13,974 nucleotides of DNA from an uncultured Actinomycetes bacterium (GTDB taxonomy: Bacteria > Actinomycetota > Thermoleophilia > Gaiellales > F1-60-MAGs149). The first letter of the stretch is position 1. Each line of letters starts with the position of its first letter. Below the pieces are notes generated by a model that worked only from the letters and a program-made list of their open reading frames with translations, was not told the origin of the DNA and did no database searches. This document shows positions 6,993-13,438 of this stretch, piece after piece. The DNA is taken from contig CAINDT010000007.1 of assembly GCA_903847495.1 (NCBI GenBank), positions 1 through 13,974 of the forward strand, given 5' to 3'. The translations under genes and the position numbers were made by a program.

Positions 6993-8015
6993 CTACGCCG
7001 ACAGGCGCGCGCCCACGAGGCGCGCGAGCTCGGCGTAGCGGTTGGCGTAGCCCCACTCGTTGTCGTACCAGGCGAGGACCTTCACCTGCGTGCCGCCGAC
7101 GACCATCGTCGAGAGGGCATCGACGATCGACGAGCGCGGATCGTCCTTGTAGTCCACGGAGACCAGCGGGCGCTCCTCGTAGCCGAGCACGTGGCCGAGC
7201 GGGCCCTCGCTGGCTGTGCGCAGCAGCGCGTTGACCTCCTCGGCCGTCGTCTCCCGGGCCACCTCGAACACGCAGTCGGTGAGCGAGGCGTTGAGCAGCG
7301 GCACGCGCACGGCGAGGCCATTGAGCTTGCCCTGGAGCTCGGGGAAGATCAACCCGATCGCGGTGGCCGAGCCGGTGGTGGTGGGGATCAGCGACATGCT
7401 CGCCGCGCGTGCCCGGCGCAGGTCCTTGTGGGGCGCATCGACCATCGTCTGCGTGTTGGTGACGTCGTGCAGCGTGGTGATCAGGCCGTGGCGGATACCG
7501 AGGCCCTCGTGCAGCACCTTGACGACGGGCGCGAGGCAGTTCGTGGTGCAGGAGGCCGCGGTCACGATGTCGTGGACGTCGGGGTCGTAGCGGTCGTCGT
7601 TGACCCCCATGACGACGTTGAGTGCGGCCGGATCCTTGACGGGAGCGGCGACGACGACCTTGCGCGCGCCGTTGTTGAAGTGCGGCTGCAGGGCATCCAG
7701 CGTCTTGAAGCGCCCCGTCGCCTCGAGCACGAGGTCGATGCCCATGTCGCCCCACGGGATCGCGGCGGGGTCGTCCTTGCTCGACGCGGTGACCAGCGCA
7801 CCGTCGATCGAGATCGCGTCGCCCTCCGCGGCCACGGCATGCGGCCAGCGCCCGTGCACGGAGTCGAACTCGAGCAGGTGCGCGCAGGTCGTGGCGTCGC
7901 CGCCCGACTCGTTGATGTGCACGAACTCGAGCTCGGGCCACGTCCACGCGGCGCGCAGGGCGAGTCGCCCCATGCGGCCGAAGCCGTTGATGCCGATGCG
8001 GATCGGAGCGGTCAT
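6993..8015 (-). CDS. ArsJ-associated glyceraldehyde-3-phosphate dehydrogenase
   Basis: NAD-dependent GAPDH of the ArsJ-linked subfamily (340 aa). In this pathway it uses arsenate in place of phosphate, making 1-arseno-3-phosphoglycerate for export by ArsJ. Seen: the Rossmann motif [10 protein letters not shown] (8-17); INE at 34-36 where glycolytic enzymes usually have an Asp after the Asn; the catalytic ASCTTNC with Cys156; His183 in [20 protein letters not shown] (195-204), [13 protein letters not shown] (208-220), [16 protein letters not shown] (237-252) and the C-terminal [11 protein letters not shown] (316-326). The [20 protein letters not shown] and [11 protein letters not shown] blocks and the neighbouring arsJ separate it from the central glycolytic enzyme, which is normally next to pgk/tpi. 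A weak AGGAT ribosome site precedes the ATG. No arsR lies upstream. Confidence 0.92.
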   Translation of the reverse strand: MTAPIRIGINGFGRMGRLALRAAWTWPELEFVHINESGGDATTCAHLLEFDSVHGRWPHAVAAEGDAISIDGALVTASSKDDPAAIPWGDMGIDLVLEATGRFKTLDALQPHFNNGARKVVVAAPVKDPAALNVVMGVNDDRYDPDVHDIVTAASCTTNCLAPVVKVLHEGLGIRHGLITTLHDVTNTQTMVDAPHKDLRRARAASMSLIPTTTGSATAIGLIFPELQGKLNGLAVRVPLLNASLTDCVFEVARETTAEEVNALLRTASEGPLGHVLGYEERPLVSVDYKDDPRSSIVDALSTMVVGGTQVKVLAWYDNEWGYANRYAELARLVGARLSA

Positions 8016-8077
8016 GGCTGGATCCTACGATTGCCCGCCGCAGCCATGGGCATTGGGGTGGTGAAGATGTCGCCCGA

Positions 8078-8117
8078 CGATCAGGTTCGGAATGGGGTCA
8101 GACCCCATTCCGAACTC
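8078..8117. repeat. GGGGTCAGACCCC palindrome, copy 1
   Basis: A perfect 31-bp palindrome lies at 8085-8115 (GTTCGGAATGGGGTC, central A, then its complement); as RNA this is 13 bp with a 5-nt loop. The extended 40-nt unit matches the reverse complement of copy 2 at 38 of 40 positions. It lies in the non-coding gap between the GAF/PucR regulator stop and the GAPDH start, about 62 bases before the GAPDH start codon. Motifs with this core recur as intergenic repeats in many bacterial genomes (general recollection, not checked here). Confidence 0.8.
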
Positions 8118-8148
8118 CCGAATGGCTTCGGGTTCCATCGACCTGACC

Positions 8149-8188
8149 GAGTTCGGTATGGGGTCTGACCCCATTCCGGACCTGATCG
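8149..8188. repeat. GGGGTCTGACCCC palindrome, copy 2 (inverted)
   Basis: Inverted partner of copy 1, 31 bases away. Its own palindrome at 8151-8181 has two mismatched positions. It begins within 2 bases of the regulator stop codon (8191-8193), so on the minus strand it is the first thing transcribed after that gene. The two copies can fold as separate hairpins or pair with each other into one stem of about 40 bp; the spacer also holds a small CCCGAA/TTCGGG hairpin (8117-8132). No U-run follows, so canonical terminator function is not shown. Confidence 0.75.
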
Positions 8189-8190
8189 GC

Positions 8191-10053
8191 CTAGGCCTGG
8201 CGGCCGAGCGCCTCTTCGAGGCGGATCAGCTTGAGCGCGATCTCGATCATCAGCCAGTCGTCGCCCTTGATGCTGATGCCCGTCAACTCCTCGATGCGGC
8301 GGAGGCGCTGGCGCAGCGTGTTCGGATGCACATACAGGGCCTGCGCGGTGGCGGAGATGTTGCCGCGCTGGCGGAGAAACTCCTCGAGCGTGCGCGTCAG
8401 CTGCGCCTGGCGCTGGCGGTCGTAGTCGCCGAGCTTGCGCAGGGCGTCGCGCTGGCGATCGCGGACGTCGCCGTCGAGCGGCACGCGCAGCAGGTACTTG
8501 TAGGGACCGAGGCCGTCGTACGGCACGACGGCGGGTGCATCGACGATCACCGGGGCGGCGAGCGCAGCCTGGCGCGCCTCCTGGAGTCCCGTCGCGAGCG
8601 CGGCGGCGCCGAGGCAGGGGCTGGAGACGCCCACGACGAGAGGCAGCCGGTTGGCTCCCTCGCCGAGCGCCTTCTCCAGGCGGCGCAGCGCGTCGCTCTC
8701 GTCGGCACCGAGCGCGGGGACGAGCGCCACGGCCTCCTCATCGCGCTGGTCCACCAGCACGCCGGGCAGGGCGCGCACGAGGCTGGCGCGGAAGCGCTCG
8801 AGCGCCGTCGCGCGCTCCTCGTCGCCCGCGTCGCGCCAGCCGATCGCGACGAGCGCGAGCTTGGGCTGGGTGAAGTCGCAGCCGAGCCGGCGGGCGCGCG
8901 ACGACAGACCGTCGGCGAAGCGCCCGGCGGCCAGGTCGGCGAAGAAGTCCTTGATCAGGTTGCGCTCCTCGAGGCCCTCGATCAGGCGAATTTTCTTGAT
9001 GCCGACAGCAATCTGGGACGCGATCGAGGCGGCCAGTTCGCGATCGTCCGGGGAGAAGCGGCGACCGGCTGCGGTGTGGACGACGAGCGCGCCGAGCACT
9101 TCGCCGTCGGCCAGCATCGGCACGAGGAGCGCACCAGGCTCGGCCGAGGCGCCCCAGAGTGCGGCGCCGAGCGTGGCCTGGACGGCGCTGGTGCTGCCGG
9201 TGCGGCGCGACTCCGCGAGCTCGCTCACGGTGACGGCCGAAGGCGCGTCACCGACCTCGGGCGCAGAGGCGTGGCGCTGCAGGCGGTCGCCGCGATCGAG
9301 CAGGTAGATGTGCGCGCTCTCGGCCTGGAGGAGCGGCAGGGCGCGCGTCACGGCGACAGGGAGTAGGTCGTCGAGCGTGGCGGCCGTCGAGACGACGTTG
9401 GACAGCGCCGACAGGCCCTCGAGTTCGCGCACCCGCCGGCGGGCGGCCTCGTACAGGCGCGCGTTGACGATCGCGGAGGCTACAAGCGAGGCCGAGTGGA
9501 TCACGAAGGCCGCGTCCTCCTCGGTGAAGACGCGCGGCGCCTCGGCATGCAGGGCGATGACGCCGATCAGCTCGCTGTCGGGGGCGATCAGCGGCACGGA
9601 CACGATCGACTGGTACTTCTCCTCCTCGAACTCGGGGAAGTACTTGACGCGCGGGTCCTGCAGCGCGTTCTCGGCGATGAAGACGGGCTCGCGGTGCTTC
9701 GCGACCCAGCCGGCGAGGCCCTCGCCGCGCTTCATCCGCACCGAGCCGATCTGATCGCGGTAGGTGTCGTCGGAGACGGACTGGAGCACCAGATCCTCGT
9801 CGGGACCCTCGGCGATGAAGATCAGCGTCGCGTGGGCGCGCGTCTGCTCGGTCACGAGCTCGACGATGGCGCCGAGCACCTGCTCGAGATCGACGCTCGA
9901 CGAGACCGTGCGGATGATCTCGTAGAGGACGCGGCGCTCGTCGACCTGGGCGTCGCTGGGGGAAGGGATGGGTGGCGTCCGTGTGTTCAGGTCGCACACC
10001 GTACCAGCGTCGCGGAGCGCCTGCACACACCAAAGGTCTGCTGAGAACACCAT
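8191..10053 (-). CDS. GAF-GAF-PucR/CdaR-type transcriptional regulator
   Basis: Predicted cytoplasmic sensor-regulator of 620 aa. Domains seen: a first GAF domain (about 45-200, with RGEGLAGWVAKHREPVFIAENALQDPR and SVPLIAPDSELIGVIALHAE); a short helical linker; a second, more degenerate GAF (about 215-355, with LLVPMLADGEVLGALVVHTA and RRFSPDDRELAASIASQIAVGI); a GGDEF-like middle region typical of the PucR/CdaR group (about 365-505, no catalytic GGDEF); and the C-terminal PucR helix-turn-helix (about 552-610: LEEFLRQRGNISATAQALYVHPNTLRQRLRRIEEL). The ligand cannot be told. The ATG at 10053 has no ribosome site and the first 35 residues look poorly conserved, so the true start may be an in-frame GTG up to about 55 bases downstream, or the message may be leaderless. 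It is divergent from the GS/GOGAT-like operon, its most likely target. Confidence 0.88.
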   Translation of the reverse strand: MVFSADLWCVQALRDAGTVCDLNTRTPPIPSPSDAQVDERRVLYEIIRTVSSSVDLEQVLGAIVELVTEQTRAHATLIFIAEGPDEDLVLQSVSDDTYRDQIGSVRMKRGEGLAGWVAKHREPVFIAENALQDPRVKYFPEFEEEKYQSIVSVPLIAPDSELIGVIALHAEAPRVFTEEDAAFVIHSASLVASAIVNARLYEAARRRVRELEGLSALSNVVSTAATLDDLLPVAVTRALPLLQAESAHIYLLDRGDRLQRHASAPEVGDAPSAVTVSELAESRRTGSTSAVQATLGAALWGASAEPGALLVPMLADGEVLGALVVHTAAGRRFSPDDRELAASIASQIAVGIKKIRLIEGLEERNLIKDFFADLAAGRFADGLSSRARRLGCDFTQPKLALVAIGWRDAGDEERATALERFRASLVRALPGVLVDQRDEEAVALVPALGADESDALRRLEKALGEGANRLPLVVGVSSPCLGAAALATGLQEARQAALAAPVIVDAPAVVPYDGLGPYKYLLRVPLDGDVRDRQRDALRKLGDYDRQRQAQLTRTLEEFLRQRGNISATAQALYVHPNTLRQRLRRIEELTGISIKGDDWLMIEIALKLIRLEEALGRQA

Positions 10054-10158
10054 TCACGGGGCGTTTTGTCCCACAATCCGGAACGAAATGGCGGAGTGTG
10101 GTGTACGGATATGTTCGAACCCTCCTGTCGGGGCCTCGCGGAGTGCCTACCCGGAACA

Positions 10159-10187
10159 TTGCCGTGCGACCCCCTCCCGCCTACGTT
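10159..10187 (+). promoter_or_regulatory. Predicted sigma-70-type promoter of the GS-like operon
   Basis: TTGCCG (10159-10164), a 17-base spacer and TACGTT (10182-10187) give a well-spaced -35/-10 pair that fits TTGNNN and TANNNT. Transcription would start near 10194, leaving a leader of about 66 bases that contains both tandem hairpins. It has not been tested experimentally, and the -10 matches TATAAT at only three positions. Confidence 0.45.
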
Positions 10188-10197
10188 TTCTAGCAAT

Positions 10198-10229
10198 CCG
10201 AGGACGCTCGGACCACCGGGGACGCCCGG
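10198..10229 (+). promoter_or_regulatory. Tandem hairpins with identical GACG loops in the GS-like leader
   Basis: Two neighbouring small stem-loops are seen: CCGAG-GACG-CTCGG (10198-10211) and CCGGG-GACG-CCCGG (10216-10229), separated by four bases. Both have 5-bp stems and the same GACG loop, and they lie just after the predicted transcription start and upstream of the AGGAG ribosome site (10243-10247). The layout recalls two-hairpin leaders such as guanidine-II (mini-ykkC) RNAs, but those need an ACGR loop and here the loop reads GACG followed by C, so the family assignment is not made. It could be a regulatory leader, an RNA-binding site, or coincidence in GC-rich DNA. Confidence 0.4.
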
Positions 10230-10259
10230 GGGAAAAGGGGAGAGGAGAGTGGTACCGCG

Positions 10260-11657
10260 ATGACGGATATGGAGAACTACCTCGCAACGCCGGGTCGAGA
10301 CGACCAGGTCAAGGAGGTCCGTCGCCAGATCGATGCCCAGGGCATCGAGTACATCTACTACCAGTTCGCATCGGTGACCGGCCGCGTGATGGGCAAGGGT
10401 GTCCCGGCGAAGCACTGGGAGAGCATGGCCCGCAAGGGCTTTCAGCTCGTCTACGGCGCCACGGCGAACCTGTTCGTCGACCGCCATGGCGAGTACATCG
10501 GCTACGGCCCCGAGTCGCGCGAGCTGGTGGGTCTGCCCGACCCCGAGACCTTCGCGCAGCTGCCGTGGGATCCCAAGGTCGGTCGCGTCTTCTGCACGCT
10601 GTTCCGCGGTCGCGAGGAAGACGTCGATCCCGGTGCCTACCTCACCTCCGACTGCCGTGGCCTGCTGAAGCGCACGCAGGCGGCCTTCGAGGCCGAGACC
10701 GGCATGCACCTCAAGGCCGGCACCGAGCCGGAGATGATGTGGCTCAAGAACAACCCCGACGGCACGCCGTCGGTCGAGGGCCTCTCGAAGCCCTTCTGCT
10801 ACCACATCGATCAGTTCTCCGAGTTCCAGCCGCTGATCCACAAGGTCATGGAGTACGCCGCGGGTCTGGGCCTCGACATGATCCAGGGCGACCATGAGGA
10901 CGCCCCGGGCCAGCTCGAGCTGAACTTCAACTTCGATCGCGCGGAGATCACCGCGGACAACCTCACGACGTACCGCCAGATCTGCAAGCAGGTCGGTCGC
11001 GAGATGGATGCGTTCCCGTGCTTCATGCCGAAGCCGTTCATGGGCGTGTCGGCCAACGGCTGCCATCACAACATCTCGATCTGGAAGGGCGATCAGAACA
11101 TGTTCGACGCGCCCGACCCGGCCAACCCGATGATGCCCGGCGACATCGGCCTCTGGGCGATCGGTGGCATCCTCAAGCACCTCGGCGCTCTGACCGCCAT
11201 CTCGTCGCCGACGGTCAACTCGTACCGCCGCCTCTGGGATACGGGCTTCTGGGCACCGGTCTTCGCGGACTGGGGCTTCCAGAACCGCACGACGGCGCTG
11301 CGCGTCTCGGCCCCGGGGCGCTTCGAGTACCGCTCGGTCGACTCGGCCGTCAACCCGTACCTGTCGCTCACCTGTCTGATCGCCGCCATGCGTGACGGCA
11401 TCGACAACCAGATCAATCCGGGTGAGCCGGAGGAGCGCAACATCTACGACGCCATGAACGCCGGCAAGGAAGTCAAGAAGATTCCGATGACGCTCGGCGA
11501 GGCGCTCGACGCCCTCGATAACGACGAGGTCATCAAGGCCGCACTGCCCGGCGATATGTACCGGGTGTTCAGCCATTACAAGCGGGACGAGTGGGAGCGC
11601 TACTGCGCCACCGTCACCGAATGGGACGTCCAGGAGTACCTCGACATCCTGCCGTAA
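10260..11657 (+). CDS. Glutamine synthetase family protein (GlnT/GmaS-like)
   Basis: ATP-dependent ligase of the glutamine synthetase fold (465 aa), expected to join glutamate to ammonia (glutamine) or to an amine such as methylamine (gamma-glutamylmethylamide). Seen: beta-grasp N-domain (about 28-110, ending LPWDPKVGRVFC); metal ligands in AGTEPEMMWL (E156, E158) and HEDAPGQLELN (E213, E220); HH at 269-270 in the NGCHHNISIW metal/ATP segment; NSYRRL (320-325); NRTTALRVS (342-350); and RFEYRSVDSAVNPYL (354-368) with the catalytic Arg and Glu. The Tyr-adenylylation loop of enterobacterial GlnA is not evident. AGGAG lies 12 bases before the ATG; an in-frame ATG three codons later is a possible alternative. 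The next three genes encode a split GOGAT, which argues for the GlnT/GlxBCD or GmaS/MgsABC type instead of the main GlnA. Confidence 0.88.
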   Translation: MTDMENYLATPGRDDQVKEVRRQIDAQGIEYIYYQFASVTGRVMGKGVPAKHWESMARKGFQLVYGATANLFVDRHGEYIGYGPESRELVGLPDPETFAQLPWDPKVGRVFCTLFRGREEDVDPGAYLTSDCRGLLKRTQAAFEAETGMHLKAGTEPEMMWLKNNPDGTPSVEGLSKPFCYHIDQFSEFQPLIHKVMEYAAGLGLDMIQGDHEDAPGQLELNFNFDRAEITADNLTTYRQICKQVGREMDAFPCFMPKPFMGVSANGCHHNISIWKGDQNMFDAPDPANPMMPGDIGLWAIGGILKHLGALTAISSPTVNSYRRLWDTGFWAPVFADWGFQNRTTALRVSAPGRFEYRSVDSAVNPYLSLTCLIAAMRDGIDNQINPGEPEERNIYDAMNAGKEVKKIPMTLGEALDALDNDEVIKAALPGDMYRVFSHYKRDEWERYCATVTEWDVQEYLDILP

Positions 11658-11711
11658 GGCGGAGTCGAGTCAGACAACGACAACCACGACGCAACGAGGG
11701 CAGAGATCACC

Positions 11712-12641
11712 GTGTGCGGAATCGCAGGAATCATCTACAAGGATGGACACCACAACGTGGGTCAGGACATGACCCGCATGCTGCAGTCCATGAAGCATCG
11801 CGGCCCGGACTCGACCGGGTACGCGCTGTACGCAGAGCCGACGGAGAACGTCGTCATGCGCTACACGACGGCGAACACCACGACGCCGCGTGACTTCGAG
11901 TTCCAGGACCGCCTCAAGCGCAATCGCGCCGAGGCGGAGCGCCGTCTGGCTGGCCTGGGCGCGAAGATCATCAGCTGCGAGCAGGAGACGGACTACGCGT
12001 TCCGCCTCACGCTCGACTACAGCGGCGACCTGAAGAAGCTGGCCGACCAGATCGAGGACATCTCGGACTGCGAGGTCCTCTCGCTGGGTCACTCGCTCGA
12101 GATCATCAAGGACCTCGGCGACGCCGACACGGTCTGCGCGCAGTACCACCTGGACAAGTTCCAGGGCACGCACGCCATCGGCCACGTCCGCATGGCAACC
12201 GAGTCCGACGTGGACATCTCGGGCGCGCATCCCTACTGGGCGTATCCGTTTAGCGACATCGCCGTGGTGCACAACGGCCAGCTGACGAACTACTTCCAGT
12301 GGCGCCGCCGCCTCGAGCGCAATGGCCACCGCTTCAACTCCGAGTGCGACTCGGAGATCATCGCCGTCTACCTGGCGGAGAAGATGAGCGAGGGCATGGG
12401 CCTCAAGGAGGCCATGGAGCTGAGCCTCGACGAGCTCGACGGCGTGTTCACGTACATCTGCGTCACGGCCGATGCCCTGGGCGTCGCGAAGGACGAGATG
12501 GCGGCGAAGCCGCTGGTCCTCTTCGAGGGCGAGAACATGATCGCGATGGCATCCGAGGAGATGGCGATCCGCGCGATCATCGACCATGAAATCGACACGT
12601 ACGATCCGTATGAGGGTGAGGTGATGGTATGGACGCGCTGA
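11712..12641 (+). CDS. Class II glutamine amidotransferase subunit of a split glutamate synthase (GlxB/MgsA-like)
   Basis: Hydrolyses the amide of glutamine (or a glutamyl amide) and channels ammonia or amine to the FMN subunit. It starts with GTG at 11712; removal of Met exposes the catalytic Cys2 (MCGIAGI), the nucleophile of Ntn amidotransferases. Other active-site residues seen: HRGPDSTG with R30, GHVRMAT with R160, VVHNGQLTNY with N188 and G189 (oxyanion hole), and ECDSEIIA with D213 (amino-acid binding). Residues about 60-145 form an inserted segment with beta-alpha-beta-beta character. The product is 309 aa with no FMN or GXGXG part, since those are separate genes here. It lies 54 bp after the GS-like gene and its last 13 bases overlap the next gene, so it is operonic. 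Confidence 0.9.
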   Translation: MCGIAGIIYKDGHHNVGQDMTRMLQSMKHRGPDSTGYALYAEPTENVVMRYTTANTTTPRDFEFQDRLKRNRAEAERRLAGLGAKIISCEQETDYAFRLTLDYSGDLKKLADQIEDISDCEVLSLGHSLEIIKDLGDADTVCAQYHLDKFQGTHAIGHVRMATESDVDISGAHPYWAYPFSDIAVVHNGQLTNYFQWRRRLERNGHRFNSECDSEIIAVYLAEKMSEGMGLKEAMELSLDELDGVFTYICVTADALGVAKDEMAAKPLVLFEGENMIAMASEEMAIRAIIDHEIDTYDPYEGEVMVWTR

Positions 12642-13420
12642 CCGGTGAAAGCCAGATCGTCTATGACGCACGCGGTCTCGTCGAGCCGAATGCCGAGGTC
12701 CCCAAGATCTCGAGCATCGACGGCGAGAAGGCCGAGTTCGACGCGCTCGATCTGACCACGCGCCAGATCAATCTGGAGCTGCGCTGGCTGATCAACGAGC
12801 AGGGGATCACTGACGTCACGGTGAAGAACCCGGGTGCCAAGCACTCGCTCGGCGTCGGCATCCTGACCCGCTGCAAGATCACGTTCGAGGGCAGCCTCGG
12901 CTACTTCGGCTGCGGCGTCATCGACGGTCCCGAGGTCCACATCAAGGGTCGCGTCGGCTGGTCCGCCTGCGAGAACATGATGAGCGGCACCGTGGTCGTC
13001 GAGGGCAACGCCGGCTCCCTGACGGGTGCCGCGATGCGCGGTGGCGATCTGATCGTCAAGGGTCGCCTCGGCGCCCGCACCGGCATCGACCAGAAGGGCG
13101 GGACCATCCTCACGATGGGCTCCGTCGGTGCCAACACCGGCTTCATGATGCAGCGTGGCCGCCAGGTCATCTGCGGCGACGCCGGTCATGGTCTCGGTGA
13201 CTCGATGTACGACGGCATCATCTACGTCGGCGGCAAGGTTCGGTCCCTCGGGATCGACTGCGTCCCCGGCGAGTGGACCGACGCGGACACCGAGTTCATC
13301 GACCGCAAGTTCCGCATCTACGAACTGGGCACGCCCCCGGCCTTTCAGAAGTTCGTCTGCGGCAAGAAGCTCTACAACTACGACAGCCTTGAGCCTTCCG
13401 AGCGCAAGCTCGTTCTCTAG
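12629..13420 (+). CDS. GXGXG-domain subunit of a split glutamate synthase (GlxC/MgsB-like)
   Basis: Equivalent of the C-terminal right-handed beta-helix domain of the glutamate synthase large subunit; a structural and inter-subunit module, here a free protein of 263 aa. Seen: a repeated G-x-x-G-x-G pattern from about residue 68 to 205, with GVGILTRCKITFEGSLGYFGCGVIDGP (75-101), IKGRVGWSACENMMSGTVVVEGNAG, GGDLIVKGRLGARTGIDQKGG (138-158) and GDAGHGLGDSMYDGIIYVGGKV (183-204). The C-terminal tail (about 215-263) is typical of this stand-alone family. The start ATG at 12629 lies inside the preceding gene (13-base overlap) after a GAGGTG ribosome site, indicating translational coupling and probably fixed stoichiometry. 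Confidence 0.9.
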   Translation: MDALTGESQIVYDARGLVEPNAEVPKISSIDGEKAEFDALDLTTRQINLELRWLINEQGITDVTVKNPGAKHSLGVGILTRCKITFEGSLGYFGCGVIDGPEVHIKGRVGWSACENMMSGTVVVEGNAGSLTGAAMRGGDLIVKGRLGARTGIDQKGGTILTMGSVGANTGFMMQRGRQVICGDAGHGLGDSMYDGIIYVGGKVRSLGIDCVPGEWTDADTEFIDRKFRIYELGTPPAFQKFVCGKKLYNYDSLEPSERKLVL

Positions 13421-13438
13421 GGAAAAGGGGGAATACTG

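Noticed and set aside
8092..9366. Plus-strand open frame opposite the GAF/PucR regulator, beginning in the palindromes
   Set aside because: It begins inside the inverted repeats and is antisense to clear GAF and HTH coding sequence. The product is low complexity.
10198..10229. Assignment of the tandem hairpins as a guanidine-II (mini-ykkC) riboswitch
   Set aside because: The required ACGR tetraloop is not present (loop GACG followed by C), and the downstream genes are not guanidine carriers or carboxylases. Kept only as an unassigned leader structure.
9987..11576. Long minus-strand open frame opposite the GS-like gene
   Set aside because: It is antisense to a gene with all glutamine synthetase active-site motifs; the translation is composition-biased and has no domain.
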